NCBI GenBank assembly: GCA_903854365.1
Contig: CAINWE010000141.1
Span: 1 to 7,352 of the forward strand
Reading direction: 5' to 3'
Length of the DNA stretch: 7,352 nucleotides
Source of the DNA: Oligoflexia bacterium
GTDB taxonomy: Bacteria > Bdellovibrionota > UBA1018
The first letter of the stretch is position 1. Each line of letters starts with the position of its first letter. A model generated the notes under the pieces. That model was given only the letters and a program-made list of their open reading frames with translations. It searched no databases and was not told the DNA's origin. Positions 1 to 6,296 of the stretch are shown here, in pieces. The translations under genes were made by a program, and so were the position numbers.

Positions 1-186
1 CCCATGCCGCCCATCGGACATCCAGAACACCGATACATTTTCAGAGTTCTTGCCTTAGATCGAGCCATATCTCTGCCAGCAGGTGCAACCCGGGCACAAA
101 TCTCAAATGAAATTCGCGGCCACATTTTGACTGAGGCCGAATTGATCTGTACCTACCAACACGCGGCGGCTAGAAAAACCGCTTAG
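1..186 (+). CDS. YbhB/YbcL family (PEBP-like, Raf kinase inhibitor-like) protein, 3' end only
   Basis: This is the C-terminal part of a protein whose start lies before the window; the frame is open from base 1 and ends at TAG 184-186. The visible 61 residues contain the PEBP-type block PPIGHPEHRYIFRVLALD, followed by LPAGATRAQ and the end motif GHILTEAELICTYQ. These match the usual C-terminal layout of bacterial YbhB/YbcL proteins (a 'G-PPxG-HRYxFxxYALD' block, then 'GHxLAEAELxGTY'). Family members are small soluble or periplasmic proteins of roughly 150-200 residues with a phosphatidylethanolamine-binding-protein fold; their bacterial role is poorly defined. The in-frame ATG at 4 is internal to the conserved domain and is not a credible start. 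The gene converges on the rarD-like gene and their stop codons overlap. The family call is fairly sure; no specific function can be given. Confidence 0.85.
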   Translation, partial: PMPPIGHPEHRYIFRVLALDRAISLPAGATRAQISNEIRGHILTEAELICTYQHAAARKTA

Positions 187-1076
187 ACTCGATGCATTTT
201 GAATAGATCAACCGAGTACAATAGGAGGCCCGTCCAAATACAAAAGAAAGCCTGAGCATGAACTTGCGTAAACGGCTCTGAGAAAAAAACAACAGCAAGG
301 AATAATTGTAGACTCGGCGATAGGTACTGAAAAAATCCTACCGTCGATAAGGGCAGCAGTTGAACCGCTCTAGAAAACCATAGCAGAGGCGCTGCAGTTA
401 ATGCTCCGCTCAAAACTAAAAGACCCATCTGAACGAAAGATCGCTGAGGCACCTCCACATGACCCATGACAGGCGCACTCCCTACCAAAAAAATTGTCGC
501 CGGGATCATCTGCGCAGACGACTCAACTACAGAAGTTAAAAAAGGATCGAGAGGGATCTTTTTTCGAACCAAACTGTAGAACCCAAACGACAGAGCAATT
601 ACCAAAGACAATCCAGGAAACCGCCCTAACTGCACAGTAAGCATCCCTAAAGCCACACAAACCAGAGCCAGTGCAACGGTCTGTAAAGGCTTTAATTTCT
701 CTTTTAAAATCAAGGTCCCTAAAAAAATACTCACTACCGGAGCGATGAAGTAACCCAAACTCGACTCTAAAACCCTGCCTGTAGTCACGGCATAGAGATA
801 CACGAACCAATTCAAAGTAATCAAAGAGGCACTCCAAAGAAGGAATTTAAGAGATTTCCTCGCAGGCCTGAGCTGCTGCACGAAACCGCGCTGAAACCTC
901 CAAACCCATGCAATTACTAGAAAAAAGCAAGACCAAACCATCCGATGAGCCAACACTTCGACTGGGGGAACGCCGCTCAGAAGCCTCCAATAGAGCGGCA
1001 ACAACCCCCACGAAAAATACGCTAAAAGCGCATAAATCACCCCGCGTTTTTTTTGAGTCGTCGCATCTCTCAACAC
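183..1076 (-). CDS. rarD: RarD family EamA/DMT-superfamily permease
   Basis: A 297-residue inner-membrane protein of the drug/metabolite transporter superfamily, with about ten hydrophobic helices in two EamA repeats. RarD hallmarks are visible: GVIYALLAYFSWGLLPLYW (residues 12-30), VEVLAHRMVWS (39-49), LNWFVYLYAVTTGRVLESSLGYFI (88-111) and the second-repeat block TAAPLLWFSRAVQLLPLSTVGFFQYLSPSLQ (227-257). Length is normal for the family. RarD was originally linked to chloramphenicol resistance by name only; the true substrate is unknown, so export of a small metabolite is inference. The start is GTG at 1076. An in-frame TGA at 1082-1080 rules out a longer protein, and an AGGTGG ribosome binding site lies about 7 nt upstream. 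TTG at 1073 is a less likely alternative. The gene is probably monocistronic, with its own promoter at 1159-1187, and is divergent from the MFS gene. Confidence 0.9.
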   Translation of the reverse strand: MLRDATTQKKRGVIYALLAYFSWGLLPLYWRLLSGVPPVEVLAHRMVWSCFFLVIAWVWRFQRGFVQQLRPARKSLKFLLWSASLITLNWFVYLYAVTTGRVLESSLGYFIAPVVSIFLGTLILKEKLKPLQTVALALVCVALGMLTVQLGRFPGLSLVIALSFGFYSLVRKKIPLDPFLTSVVESSAQMIPATIFLVGSAPVMGHVEVPQRSFVQMGLLVLSGALTAAPLLWFSRAVQLLPLSTVGFFQYLSPSLQLFLAVVFFSEPFTQVHAQAFFCIWTGLLLYSVDLFKMHRV

Positions 1077-1079
1077 CCT

Positions 1080-1100
1080 TCACCCACCTTTTTTAGGCAT
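1080..1100 (-). CDS. Possible six-codon leader ORF (MPKKGG) ahead of rarD
   Basis: Reading leftward from 1100, the sequence gives ATG CCT AAA AAA GGT GGG TGA, a six-codon ORF in the same frame as rarD. A GAGG ribosome binding site (1109-1106) lies 5 nt before the ATG. The stop is separated from the rarD GTG start by only one codon (AGG), and the ribosome binding site for rarD lies inside the small ORF. A ribosome finishing the leader would therefore stop right at the rarD start, which would allow translational coupling or occlusion. It could also be the remnant of a longer N-terminus cut by a TGA. I see no attenuator hairpin. The arrangement is visible in the sequence; that it is translated is inference. 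Confidence 0.35.
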   Translation of the reverse strand: MPKKGG

Positions 1101-1158
1101 TTTCACCTCAACTGGCTCTCCTCAGACTCTTCGGGTTTAAACTGTACTTTTTTAATCA

Positions 1159-1187
1159 ACTATACTATCTTTAAGAAGTGTCCTCAA
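1159..1187 (-). promoter_or_regulatory. Predicted sigma70-type promoter for rarD
   Basis: On the - strand there is a -35 box TTGAGG (1187-1182, 4 of 6 matches to TTGACA), a 17-nt spacer, and a -10 box TATAGT (1164-1159, 5 of 6 matches to TATAAT). Transcription would begin near 1152, giving a leader of about 75 nt that contains the six-codon ORF. The -35 box lies within a small inverted repeat (GTGTC 1178-1182, six bases, GACAC 1189-1193), which could be a regulator site. Confidence 0.55.
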
Positions 1188-1218
1188 CGACACACGGAGC
1201 GAGGTAGGGCAGTTTATC

Positions 1219-1247
1219 TTGACTGAGGTGCGTCAGTGCTTTAAGGT
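1219..1247 (+). promoter_or_regulatory. Weak candidate promoter for the MFS gene
   Basis: A good -35-like box TTGACT (1219-1224) is followed after 17 nt by TAAGGT (1242-1247), which matches the -10 consensus at only 3 of 6 positions. A promoter this poor at -10 would probably need an activator. Another + strand possibility is TATACT at 1161-1166, which overlaps the -10 box of the divergent rarD promoter but has only a poor -35 box near 1137-1142. The choice between them cannot be made from sequence alone. Confidence 0.25.
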
Positions 1248-1284
1248 CCCAAGCTTCACCGTAAACGCGCTTGCACACCTAGAT

Positions 1285-1296
1285 CGTTTGCAAACG
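1285..1296. promoter_or_regulatory. 12-bp perfect palindrome, possible operator, upstream of the MFS gene
   Basis: CGTTTGCAAACG is perfectly self-complementary and ends 18 nt before the GTG start of the MFS gene, just ahead of its ribosome binding site. Its size and place suit a dimeric repressor site, or a small RNA hairpin in the leader that could affect ribosome access. The symmetry is seen directly; a regulatory role is inferred. Confidence 0.35.
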
Positions 1297-1314
1297 TGAG
1301 ATGAGGAGTCATTC

Positions 1315-2601
1315 GTGGGTAACAAAGTTGGATTGAGTAAAATCTCCTGGTTCATGTGGCTAGTAGCTGTCACATTCTTCGCATTCCAATTCGTGTTAAG
1401 ATTATTTCCCGGATTAGTCATGACCGAAATTATGACTAAGTTTCACAGTGACGCCACCTCCTTCGGTGTCCTTTCAGCCGCCTACTACCTTGGCTATGCT
1501 GGGATGCAGATCCCCATCGGAATCCTCTTGGATCGATTCAGCGCAAGAACAGTCATTTCTTTTTGTGCGTTCACTTGTACCCTAGGATCGCTCTCCTTTG
1601 TCTACTCCGACAGTTGGACTCTCACTCTGATTGGACGATTTTTGATTGGAGCAGGATCGGCTGCTGGCCTCCTGGGCACAGTCAAAACGATTCGATATGC
1701 TTTCCCGGAAAATTACTTCACCAGAATGATGGGCCTAACATTTACGTTAGGTTTGTCGGGAGCCCTTTACGGAGGCAAACCCGTCAGCTTACTCGTCCAA
1801 CAAATCGGGTGGGTATCGGTTTCCAAACTTCTCGCAGCCCTCAGTCTCTGCATCTCCATTGGCCTCTATCTCCTTTTTCCTCGAGAAACGAAAGCCACGC
1901 CTCAAAGTACTTCACCCAAAACAGAACCCTCTCACCTGTGGACGGATCTGAAGCTGATTCTTGGCAACCGTAAAATCATCTGGGTAGCCATCGCCGGCGC
2001 GCTCATGGTGGGCCCATTTGAGAGCTTTGCAGACGTCTGGGGAGTCTCTTATCTCGTCAATGTCTATGGATTTTCAAAACCTGACGCGTCTTTAGTGACC
2101 TCCGGCATTTACATGGGCATGCTCGTTGGCGGCCCGGTTCTCCCTTACATTGCAGAGAAACTCAATGCTCACTATTGGGTTAATGCAATCTCTGGCCTAC
2201 TCATGGCTGTCGTTTTTGGACTCGTAATCTACTCAGAAACGACGTTTTCAAAGTCTTCACTCCTTGGACTCATGATCTTCGTAGGTATTCTCTGTTCTTA
2301 TCAAGCCGTGGTCTTTGCCATGGCTTGCCACTTAGCACCGGCTCGCTTGGCAGGTCTGGTCACCTCGGTCACCAACTGTATCAATATGTGCGCAGGCTGC
2401 CTTTTTCACTTTGCCATTGGTTACATCATGGACCTCAACTGGTCAGGCATCATGGAGAACGGCATTAAAATCTACGAACCTTCGTCGTACGTGACGGCAA
2501 TTTCTCTGATTCCATTAACCCTCATTCTGGGATTTCTTGGGTTTTTGTGGCTGAACCGGCAAGCTGGAATATCCACTCCGAGCGCGACTTCTTCCACTTA
2601 A
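1315..2601 (+). CDS. MFS (major facilitator superfamily) permease, substrate unknown
   Basis: A 428-residue inner-membrane transporter with about twelve hydrophobic helices (roughly 11-33, 48-70, 80-98, 104-124, 137-157, 168-188, then 221-240, 258-280, 287-306, 313-333, 347-371, 391-413) and a hydrophilic central loop at about 190-215. The MFS signature-A loop is seen between helices 2 and 3 as GILLDRFSAR (69-78), preceded by YYLGYAGMQIP. RFLIGAGSAAG (108-118) in helix 4 is also typical. It recalls the organic-anion/NarK-UhpC-like MFS proteins common in Legionella and Coxiella, but no substrate can be deduced. The GTG start at 1315 is preceded by GAGGAG (1303-1308) with a 6-nt spacer. The gene lies 72-84 nt before pstS on the same strand with no visible terminator between them, so readthrough into the phosphate operon is possible. 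A role in phosphate or organophosphate uptake is conceivable but has no motif support. Confidence 0.85.
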   Translation: MGNKVGLSKISWFMWLVAVTFFAFQFVLRLFPGLVMTEIMTKFHSDATSFGVLSAAYYLGYAGMQIPIGILLDRFSARTVISFCAFTCTLGSLSFVYSDSWTLTLIGRFLIGAGSAAGLLGTVKTIRYAFPENYFTRMMGLTFTLGLSGALYGGKPVSLLVQQIGWVSVSKLLAALSLCISIGLYLLFPRETKATPQSTSPKTEPSHLWTDLKLILGNRKIIWVAIAGALMVGPFESFADVWGVSYLVNVYGFSKPDASLVTSGIYMGMLVGGPVLPYIAEKLNAHYWVNAISGLLMAVVFGLVIYSETTFSKSSLLGLMIFVGILCSYQAVVFAMACHLAPARLAGLVTSVTNCINMCAGCLFHFAIGYIMDLNWSGIMENGIKIYEPSSYVTAISLIPLTLILGFLGFLWLNRQAGISTPSATSST

Positions 2602-2610
2602 AGAAAAAAT

Positions 2611-2650
2611 CTTAACAATAGCCTAACAATCGATTGTAACCCTTCATGAT
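2611..2650 (+). promoter_or_regulatory. Pho-box-like direct repeat and promoter of the pst operon
   Basis: TTAACAAT (2612-2619) and CTAACAAT (2623-2630) form a direct repeat with an exact 11-bp step, the spacing bound by PhoB/PhoP-type regulators. The half-site looks more like the Bacillus TT(A/T)ACA element than the enterobacterial CTGTCAT. The second unit merges into a perfect 12-bp palindrome, ACAATCGATTGT (2626-2637). A weak -10 box CATGAT (2645-2650, 4 of 6) follows, with CTAACA (2623-2628) in the -35 place at a 16-nt spacing. This fits a promoter that needs an activator bound over the -35 region. The repeat is seen directly; PhoB binding is inferred from its place ahead of pstS and from phoB lying in the same gene cluster. 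Confidence 0.5.
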
Positions 2651-2655
2651 AGAAA

Positions 2656-2672
2656 CACTTCTTTTTGAAGTG
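2656..2672 (+). promoter_or_regulatory. Small leader hairpin next to the pstS start codons
   Basis: CACTTC (2656-2661), a loop of five T, and GAAGTG (2667-2672) form a perfect 6-bp stem. It ends one base before the ATG at 2674 and would hide the only weak ribosome binding site (GAAG, 2667-2670) for that codon. The GAGG (2676-2679) that serves the ATG at 2686 would stay free. No U-tract follows, so it is not a terminator. Confidence 0.35.
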
Positions 2673-2685
2673 AATGAGGTTGAGA

Positions 2686-3735
2686 ATGCGGCGAATGATT
2701 TCAGTACTTTTAGGCTGTTTAGGAATTGCACTTCTGGCCGTAATCATTGGGGTATCCACTGAAGCAGCCACCCTAATCAATGGAGCAGGTGCAACCTTCC
2801 CTTTTCCTTTGTATTCAAAGTGGTTTTCAGAATTTCAAAAAGTTCACAACGAAGTCCAAATCAACTACCAATCCATAGGGAGTGGCGGCGGGATTCGCCA
2901 ATTCACTGCCCACACGATTGACTTTGGCGCCACCGATATCCCGATGACCGCCGAACAATTAGCCAAATCCCCGACCCCAATTATCCATATTCCAACCGTA
3001 GTTGGAGCAGTTGTTTTGACTTATCACCTGCCCGGCATCCCGACTGGCCTTAAACTCAGCTCCGAGGTTCTTGCAGATCTTTTTCTAGGCAAAATTAAGA
3101 CTTGGAATGATCCGCGCATTACCCAAATGAACCCTGGCATGACATTTCCTACTGACCCTGTCACCATTGTCAGACGGTCCGACGGTAGCGGAACCACTGC
3201 AATCTTTACCGATTACTTATCCAAAGTGAGCAAAGACTGGAAGACCCGTGTCGGCACGGGAACCGCCGTCAATTGGCCTACCGGATTAGGTGGCAAAGGG
3301 AATGAAGGGGTCGCTGGCCTCATTCAACAAACGCCGGGCGCGATCGGATATACCGAATTAGTTTTTGCAAAAATCAATCACCTCTCGATTGCAGCCATCA
3401 AAAACAGCTCTGACGAATTCATCCTGCCGGATCTCCTTTCCGTCACTCGCGCTGCAGCCAGCGTCACTCAGTCGATGCCAAGCGACTATCGGATCTCGAT
3501 CACAGACCCAAAACTCAAGGGGGCCTATCCCATTAGCGCCTTTACCTATTTACTCGTGCACAACTCCATGACACAGAATAAGGGCGAAAAAATCATCACT
3601 TTCTTACACTGGGCCATTGCTGAGGGCCAAGAGTACGCTCAAAAGCTTTTCTATGCTCCTCTCCCATCAGAAATGGTAAAAAAGGTCAATCGAACGATTG
3701 AAATGATCCGCCTCACTCCCGAAGAGAATGTTTAG
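2686..3735 (+). CDS. pstS: Phosphate ABC transporter, periplasmic phosphate-binding protein PstS
   Basis: The high-affinity phosphate receptor that delivers Pi to PstCA. It has a Sec signal peptide (MRRM, then a hydrophobic stretch to about residue 22) with cleavage likely near STEA-A; the mature part opens with NGAGATFPFPLYSKW, as in E. coli PstS. All residues corresponding to the E. coli Pi ligands are present (numbering from this start): T37 and F38, S66 in IGSGGG, D84 in DFGATDIP, and R164, D166, S168, G169, T170 in RRSDGSGT. NWPTGLGGKGNEGVAG and PGAIGYTE are also family hallmarks. The 349-residue length is normal. I chose ATG 2686 because GAGG (2676-2679) lies 6 nt upstream; ATG 2674 (353 residues) and ATG 2695 are alternatives. 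The Cys at residue 10 is followed by more hydrophobic residues, so lipid attachment is unlikely. The gene heads the pst operon and overlaps pstC by 8 nt. Confidence 0.95.
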   Translation: MRRMISVLLGCLGIALLAVIIGVSTEAATLINGAGATFPFPLYSKWFSEFQKVHNEVQINYQSIGSGGGIRQFTAHTIDFGATDIPMTAEQLAKSPTPIIHIPTVVGAVVLTYHLPGIPTGLKLSSEVLADLFLGKIKTWNDPRITQMNPGMTFPTDPVTIVRRSDGSGTTAIFTDYLSKVSKDWKTRVGTGTAVNWPTGLGGKGNEGVAGLIQQTPGAIGYTELVFAKINHLSIAAIKNSSDEFILPDLLSVTRAAASVTQSMPSDYRISITDPKLKGAYPISAFTYLLVHNSMTQNKGEKIITFLHWAIAEGQEYAQKLFYAPLPSEMVKKVNRTIEMIRLTPEENV

Positions 3736-4666
3736 TTTTTCACCTCGACCCAAATCCCGCAAAGAAACGCACCTTGGAGACTTCATCTTTGCTTCCCTTT
3801 TAAGGCTGATTTCACTGGGATTAGCCCTCATGCTCGTCGTCATTGCATTTTTTTTATTACGAGGGGCCTTTGCTTCCGTCTCTCGATTTGAGTGGAGCTT
3901 CATTACAGATTCGACTTGGGACCCAGTTCAAGAAGTTTTTGGATCCGCCCCCGTCCTATTCGGTACCCTCGTTTCTTCATCCATCGCAGTCCTCATTGCT
4001 GCCCCCCTGAGTATCGGAATTGCAGTATTCTTGAATGAGCTTGCACCTCCCAAAATTGGCAAAGCCATTGGGTTTCTCATTGAAATGTTAGCAGCGATTC
4101 CAAGCGTCGTTTACGGTCTCTGGGGAATTTTTGTACTCGCACCTTGGCTTCGGACAACAGTGGAGCCTTTCCTCTCTAAAAACTTAGGATGGATTCCGCT
4201 CTTCACGGGTCCCTACTATGGCGTTGGCATGCTTGCAGCGGGGCTCATTTTATCGATCATGATCATCCCCACGATCTTTACGATCTCTCGGGAAATCTTT
4301 AAAACCATCCCCACCACTCAACGAGAGGCTGCCCTGGCCTTGGGAGCGACGCGCTGGGAAATGATCAAAATTTCTGTTCTCAAAAGTTCGAAGTCGGGAA
4401 TCGGAGGGGCCGTCATTCTTGGGCTCGGCCGAGCCCTTGGAGAGACCATGGCAGTGACTATGGTGATTGGAAATCGTTCCGAAATCAACCTATCCTTACT
4501 CGCTCCGGCTCAGACCATGGCGAGCGTCATAGCCAACGAATACGCAGAAGCCACTAGCGACATTCATCTCTCTGCGCTCATTGAAATTGGATTTTTATTA
4601 TTCATAGTGACCTTTTTAATTAATGCATTTGCTCGAATTTTTATCTTACGGGAGTCTCGGCGATGA
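3728..4666 (+). CDS. pstC: Phosphate ABC transporter permease PstC
   Basis: A 312-residue inner-membrane subunit that, together with PstA, forms the phosphate channel. About six hydrophobic helices are visible (near 21-46, 76-104, 114-140, 164-186, 224-246 and 283-306). PstC hallmarks are LFGTLVSSSIAVLIAAPLSI (77-96), EMLAAIPSVVYGLWG (119-133), the EAA coupling loop REAALALGATRWEMI (199-213) that docks on PstB, and GRALGETMAVTMVIGN (234-249). In PstC proteins the long segment between helices 1 and 2 (about 47-75) lies on the periplasmic side. The ATG lies inside the end of pstS (8-nt overlap), and the stop overlaps the pstA start as ATGA, so translation is probably coupled. A 16-bp perfect palindrome lies within the GRALG codons (4421-4436). 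The identification is firm. Confidence 0.95.
   Translation: MFSFSPRPKSRKETHLGDFIFASLLRLISLGLALMLVVIAFFLLRGAFASVSRFEWSFITDSTWDPVQEVFGSAPVLFGTLVSSSIAVLIAAPLSIGIAVFLNELAPPKIGKAIGFLIEMLAAIPSVVYGLWGIFVLAPWLRTTVEPFLSKNLGWIPLFTGPYYGVGMLAAGLILSIMIIPTIFTISREIFKTIPTTQREAALALGATRWEMIKISVLKSSKSGIGGAVILGLGRALGETMAVTMVIGNRSEINLSLLAPAQTMASVIANEYAEATSDIHLSALIEIGFLLFIVTFLINAFARIFILRESRR
4421..4436. repeat. 16-bp perfect GC-rich palindrome inside pstC
   Basis: GGGCTCGGCCGAGCCC is exactly self-complementary and lies in the codons of the conserved GRALGE region of pstC. In RNA it could fold as a 6-bp all but one G-C stem with a GGCC tetraloop. No U-tract follows (TTGGAGAG comes next), so it is not an intrinsic terminator. 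It may be chance under codon constraint, or it may have a role in mRNA pausing or processing. Confidence 0.4.
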
Positions 4667-5535
4667 TCTCGTCAGTTTTATCCCAACACATGACTCGAAG
4701 CTACACACGAAGGAAGCTAACCTATCGGGCGATGTACGCACTATTAGCGTTGGCATCTTTAATCGCAATCATTCCGCTACTCAGTATTTTCGGGTATGTT
4801 CTCACTCGGAGTCTACCTGGACTTAATCTTGCCTTCTTTACCCACCTCCCCCAACCCATTGGCGAGACCAACGGCGGCATGGCAAACTCCATTCTCGGCA
4901 CGCTTAGCCTCATCCTGATTGCCTCGATGATTGGCGTTCCATGGGGAGTTGGCGTAGGTTTATTTTTATCCGAATATCCACCCGGCAAACTCAGTTCAGT
5001 CGTCCGCTTTAGCGCAGACCTGCTCACGAGTGTTCCATCGATTATTATTGGACTTTTCATTTATACGTTAGTCGTTATTCCTATGCGGCGATTCTCACTG
5101 CTTGCTGGGGGTATCGCCCTCGGGATTATCATGATTCCGACAGTGGCCCGCAGTACGGAAGAGCTCTTAAAGCGCGTCCCGATGCATGTTCGAGAAGCTG
5201 GACTTGCTCTCGGTCTACCCCGATGGAAAGTCATTTTAAGAATCGTGCTCCTGGGACACTCGCGTGCCATTGCTACTGGCATCATCTTAGCGATTGCCCG
5301 TGTCTCTGGCGAAACCGCCCCCCTCCTATTTACATCCTTCAATAATCAGTTTTGGCAAAGAGGAATCGATCAACCTGCATCTTCCCTTCCTGTTCAAATC
5401 TATACCTATGCCATCAGTCCCTACGAGGACTGGCATCAGCAAGCTTGGGCAGGCGCTCTGATTTTAGTTCTTCTTGTATTTTTTATGAACCTAGTAACGC
5501 GCTATATACTGAGTCCGCGGGGGAGCAGGAAATGA
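4663..5535 (+). CDS. pstA: Phosphate ABC transporter permease PstA
   Basis: The second channel subunit, 290 residues, with six hydrophobic helices (near 24-47, 74-104, 115-140, 145-162, 198-215 and 262-282). PstA features include GGMANSILGTL (71-81), GVGLFLSEY (97-105), FSADLLTSVPSIIIGLF (116-132), the EAA loop REAGLALGLPRWKVI (177-191) and ARVSGETAPLLFTSF (212-226). The C-terminal part contains LPVQIYTYA, also typical of the family. The ATG overlaps the pstC stop (ATGA, 4-nt overlap), with GGAG (4651-4654) 8 nt upstream. An in-frame ATG at 4690 would remove nine residues before the first helix and cannot be excluded. The stop overlaps the pstB start in the same ATGA manner. The identification is firm. 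Confidence 0.95.
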   Translation: MISSVLSQHMTRSYTRRKLTYRAMYALLALASLIAIIPLLSIFGYVLTRSLPGLNLAFFTHLPQPIGETNGGMANSILGTLSLILIASMIGVPWGVGVGLFLSEYPPGKLSSVVRFSADLLTSVPSIIIGLFIYTLVVIPMRRFSLLAGGIALGIIMIPTVARSTEELLKRVPMHVREAGLALGLPRWKVILRIVLLGHSRAIATGIILAIARVSGETAPLLFTSFNNQFWQRGIDQPASSLPVQIYTYAISPYEDWHQQAWAGALILVLLVFFMNLVTRYILSPRGSRK

Positions 5536-6296
5536 ATCCAAATTCGATCTTAGAAGTAAAAGACCTCCACGCTTGGTTTGGGTCGATCGAAGTGGTCAAG
5601 GGCATCAGCATGGTGGCACTTGAGCATACGGTTACCGCGATGATTGGTCCATCCGGATGTGGCAAGTCGACCTTCATTCGATGCCTCAATCGTCTTCACG
5701 AAGAGTCGCCCGGCGCTCGTGCAACCGGTCAAGTTCTTTTAGAGAACCGAGACATCTACGAGAAAAAAGTCGACCCGGTTTCGATCCGCCGAAGAGTGGG
5801 TATGGTCTTTCAAAAACCTAATCCATTTCCCTCGATGTCTATTTTTGACAACGTGGTGGCAGGACTCCGTCTCGCAGGCGTCAGACGCTCTAGTACTCTC
5901 AAAGAAATCGTAGAGCACAGCCTCCAGGCTGCTGCACTTTGGGATGAGGTCAAAGACAAACTCCATGCACTCGGCACCAGTCTGTCAGGAGGGCAACAAC
6001 AAAGACTGTGCATTGCCCGAGCCCTCGCGGTGGAACCCAAGGTTCTACTGATGGACGAGCCGACGAGCGCCCTGGATCCAATTTCTACAGGGAAAATTGA
6101 AGAGCTCCTCACTGAACTCAGAAAGAAAGTCACCGTCATTATCGTTACGCACAACATGCAGCAAGCAGCGAGAATTTCAGATCAAACAGCTTTCTTTCTC
6201 TCAGGTGAGCTGATAGAATTTGGAGAGACTTCGCAAGTCTTCACTGCTCCCAAGAAGGAGCAGACTGAGCGGTATATCACCGGAAGGTTTGGATAA
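5532..6296 (+). CDS. pstB: Phosphate ABC transporter ATP-binding protein PstB
   Basis: The cytoplasmic ATPase that drives phosphate import, 254 residues, the usual PstB length. Motifs in order: Walker A GPSGCGKST (39-47) followed by the PstB-typical FIRCLNRLHE, the Q-loop region VGMVFQKPNPFPSMSIFDNV (89-108, Q94), ABC signature LSGGQQQRLCIARALA (151-166), Walker B VLLMDEPTSALDP (171-183) and the H-loop VTHNMQQA (205-212, H207). The ATG at 5532 overlaps the pstA stop (ATGA), with GGAG (5522-5525) 6 nt upstream. The frame stays open for 180 nt further upstream inside pstA, but that extension would add residues unlike the family and is not a credible start. The C-terminus, TERYITGRFG, is typical. 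The TAA stop overlaps the phoU ATG by one base (TAATG). Confidence 0.96.
   Translation: MNPNSILEVKDLHAWFGSIEVVKGISMVALEHTVTAMIGPSGCGKSTFIRCLNRLHEESPGARATGQVLLENRDIYEKKVDPVSIRRRVGMVFQKPNPFPSMSIFDNVVAGLRLAGVRRSSTLKEIVEHSLQAAALWDEVKDKLHALGTSLSGGQQQRLCIARALAVEPKVLLMDEPTSALDPISTGKIEELLTELRKKVTVIIVTHNMQQAARISDQTAFFLSGELIEFGETSQVFTAPKKEQTERYITGRFG

Noticed and set aside
1178..1193. GTGTC-six bases-GACAC inverted repeat in the divergent intergenic region
   Set aside because: The arms are only 5 bp and such repeats are common by chance; it is noted with the rarD promoter but is too weak to call as a separate operator.
1563..1973. A 136-residue + strand frame inside the MFS gene
   Set aside because: It is out of frame with a well-supported 12-helix permease and shows no recognisable domain.
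2602..2673. A rho-independent terminator between the MFS gene and pstS
   Set aside because: The only hairpin (2656-2672) has a weak 6-bp stem and is not followed by a T-run; no GC-rich stem with a T-tract is present.
2713..2730. A lipobox-like LLGC in the PstS signal region
   Set aside because: The cysteine is followed by another long hydrophobic stretch and then a normal signal-peptidase-I-like site (STEA-A), so it lies within the hydrophobic core and not at the end of a lipoprotein signal.
4722..5342. Long open frames on the - strand opposite pstA (112 and 93 residues)
   Set aside because: They are shadows of the conserved pstA coding sequence, have no family resemblance, and sit opposite a gene with clear motifs.
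5352..5531. An in-frame 60-codon extension at the 5' end of pstB
   Set aside because: It lies inside pstA, reads as low-plausibility Ser/Cys-rich protein, and PstB proteins normally begin about where ATG 5532 starts, which has a good RBS and an ATGA overlap with pstA.
5810..6157. A 115-residue - strand frame opposite pstB
   Set aside because: It is a shadow of the ABC ATPase motifs on the other strand, with no independent support.
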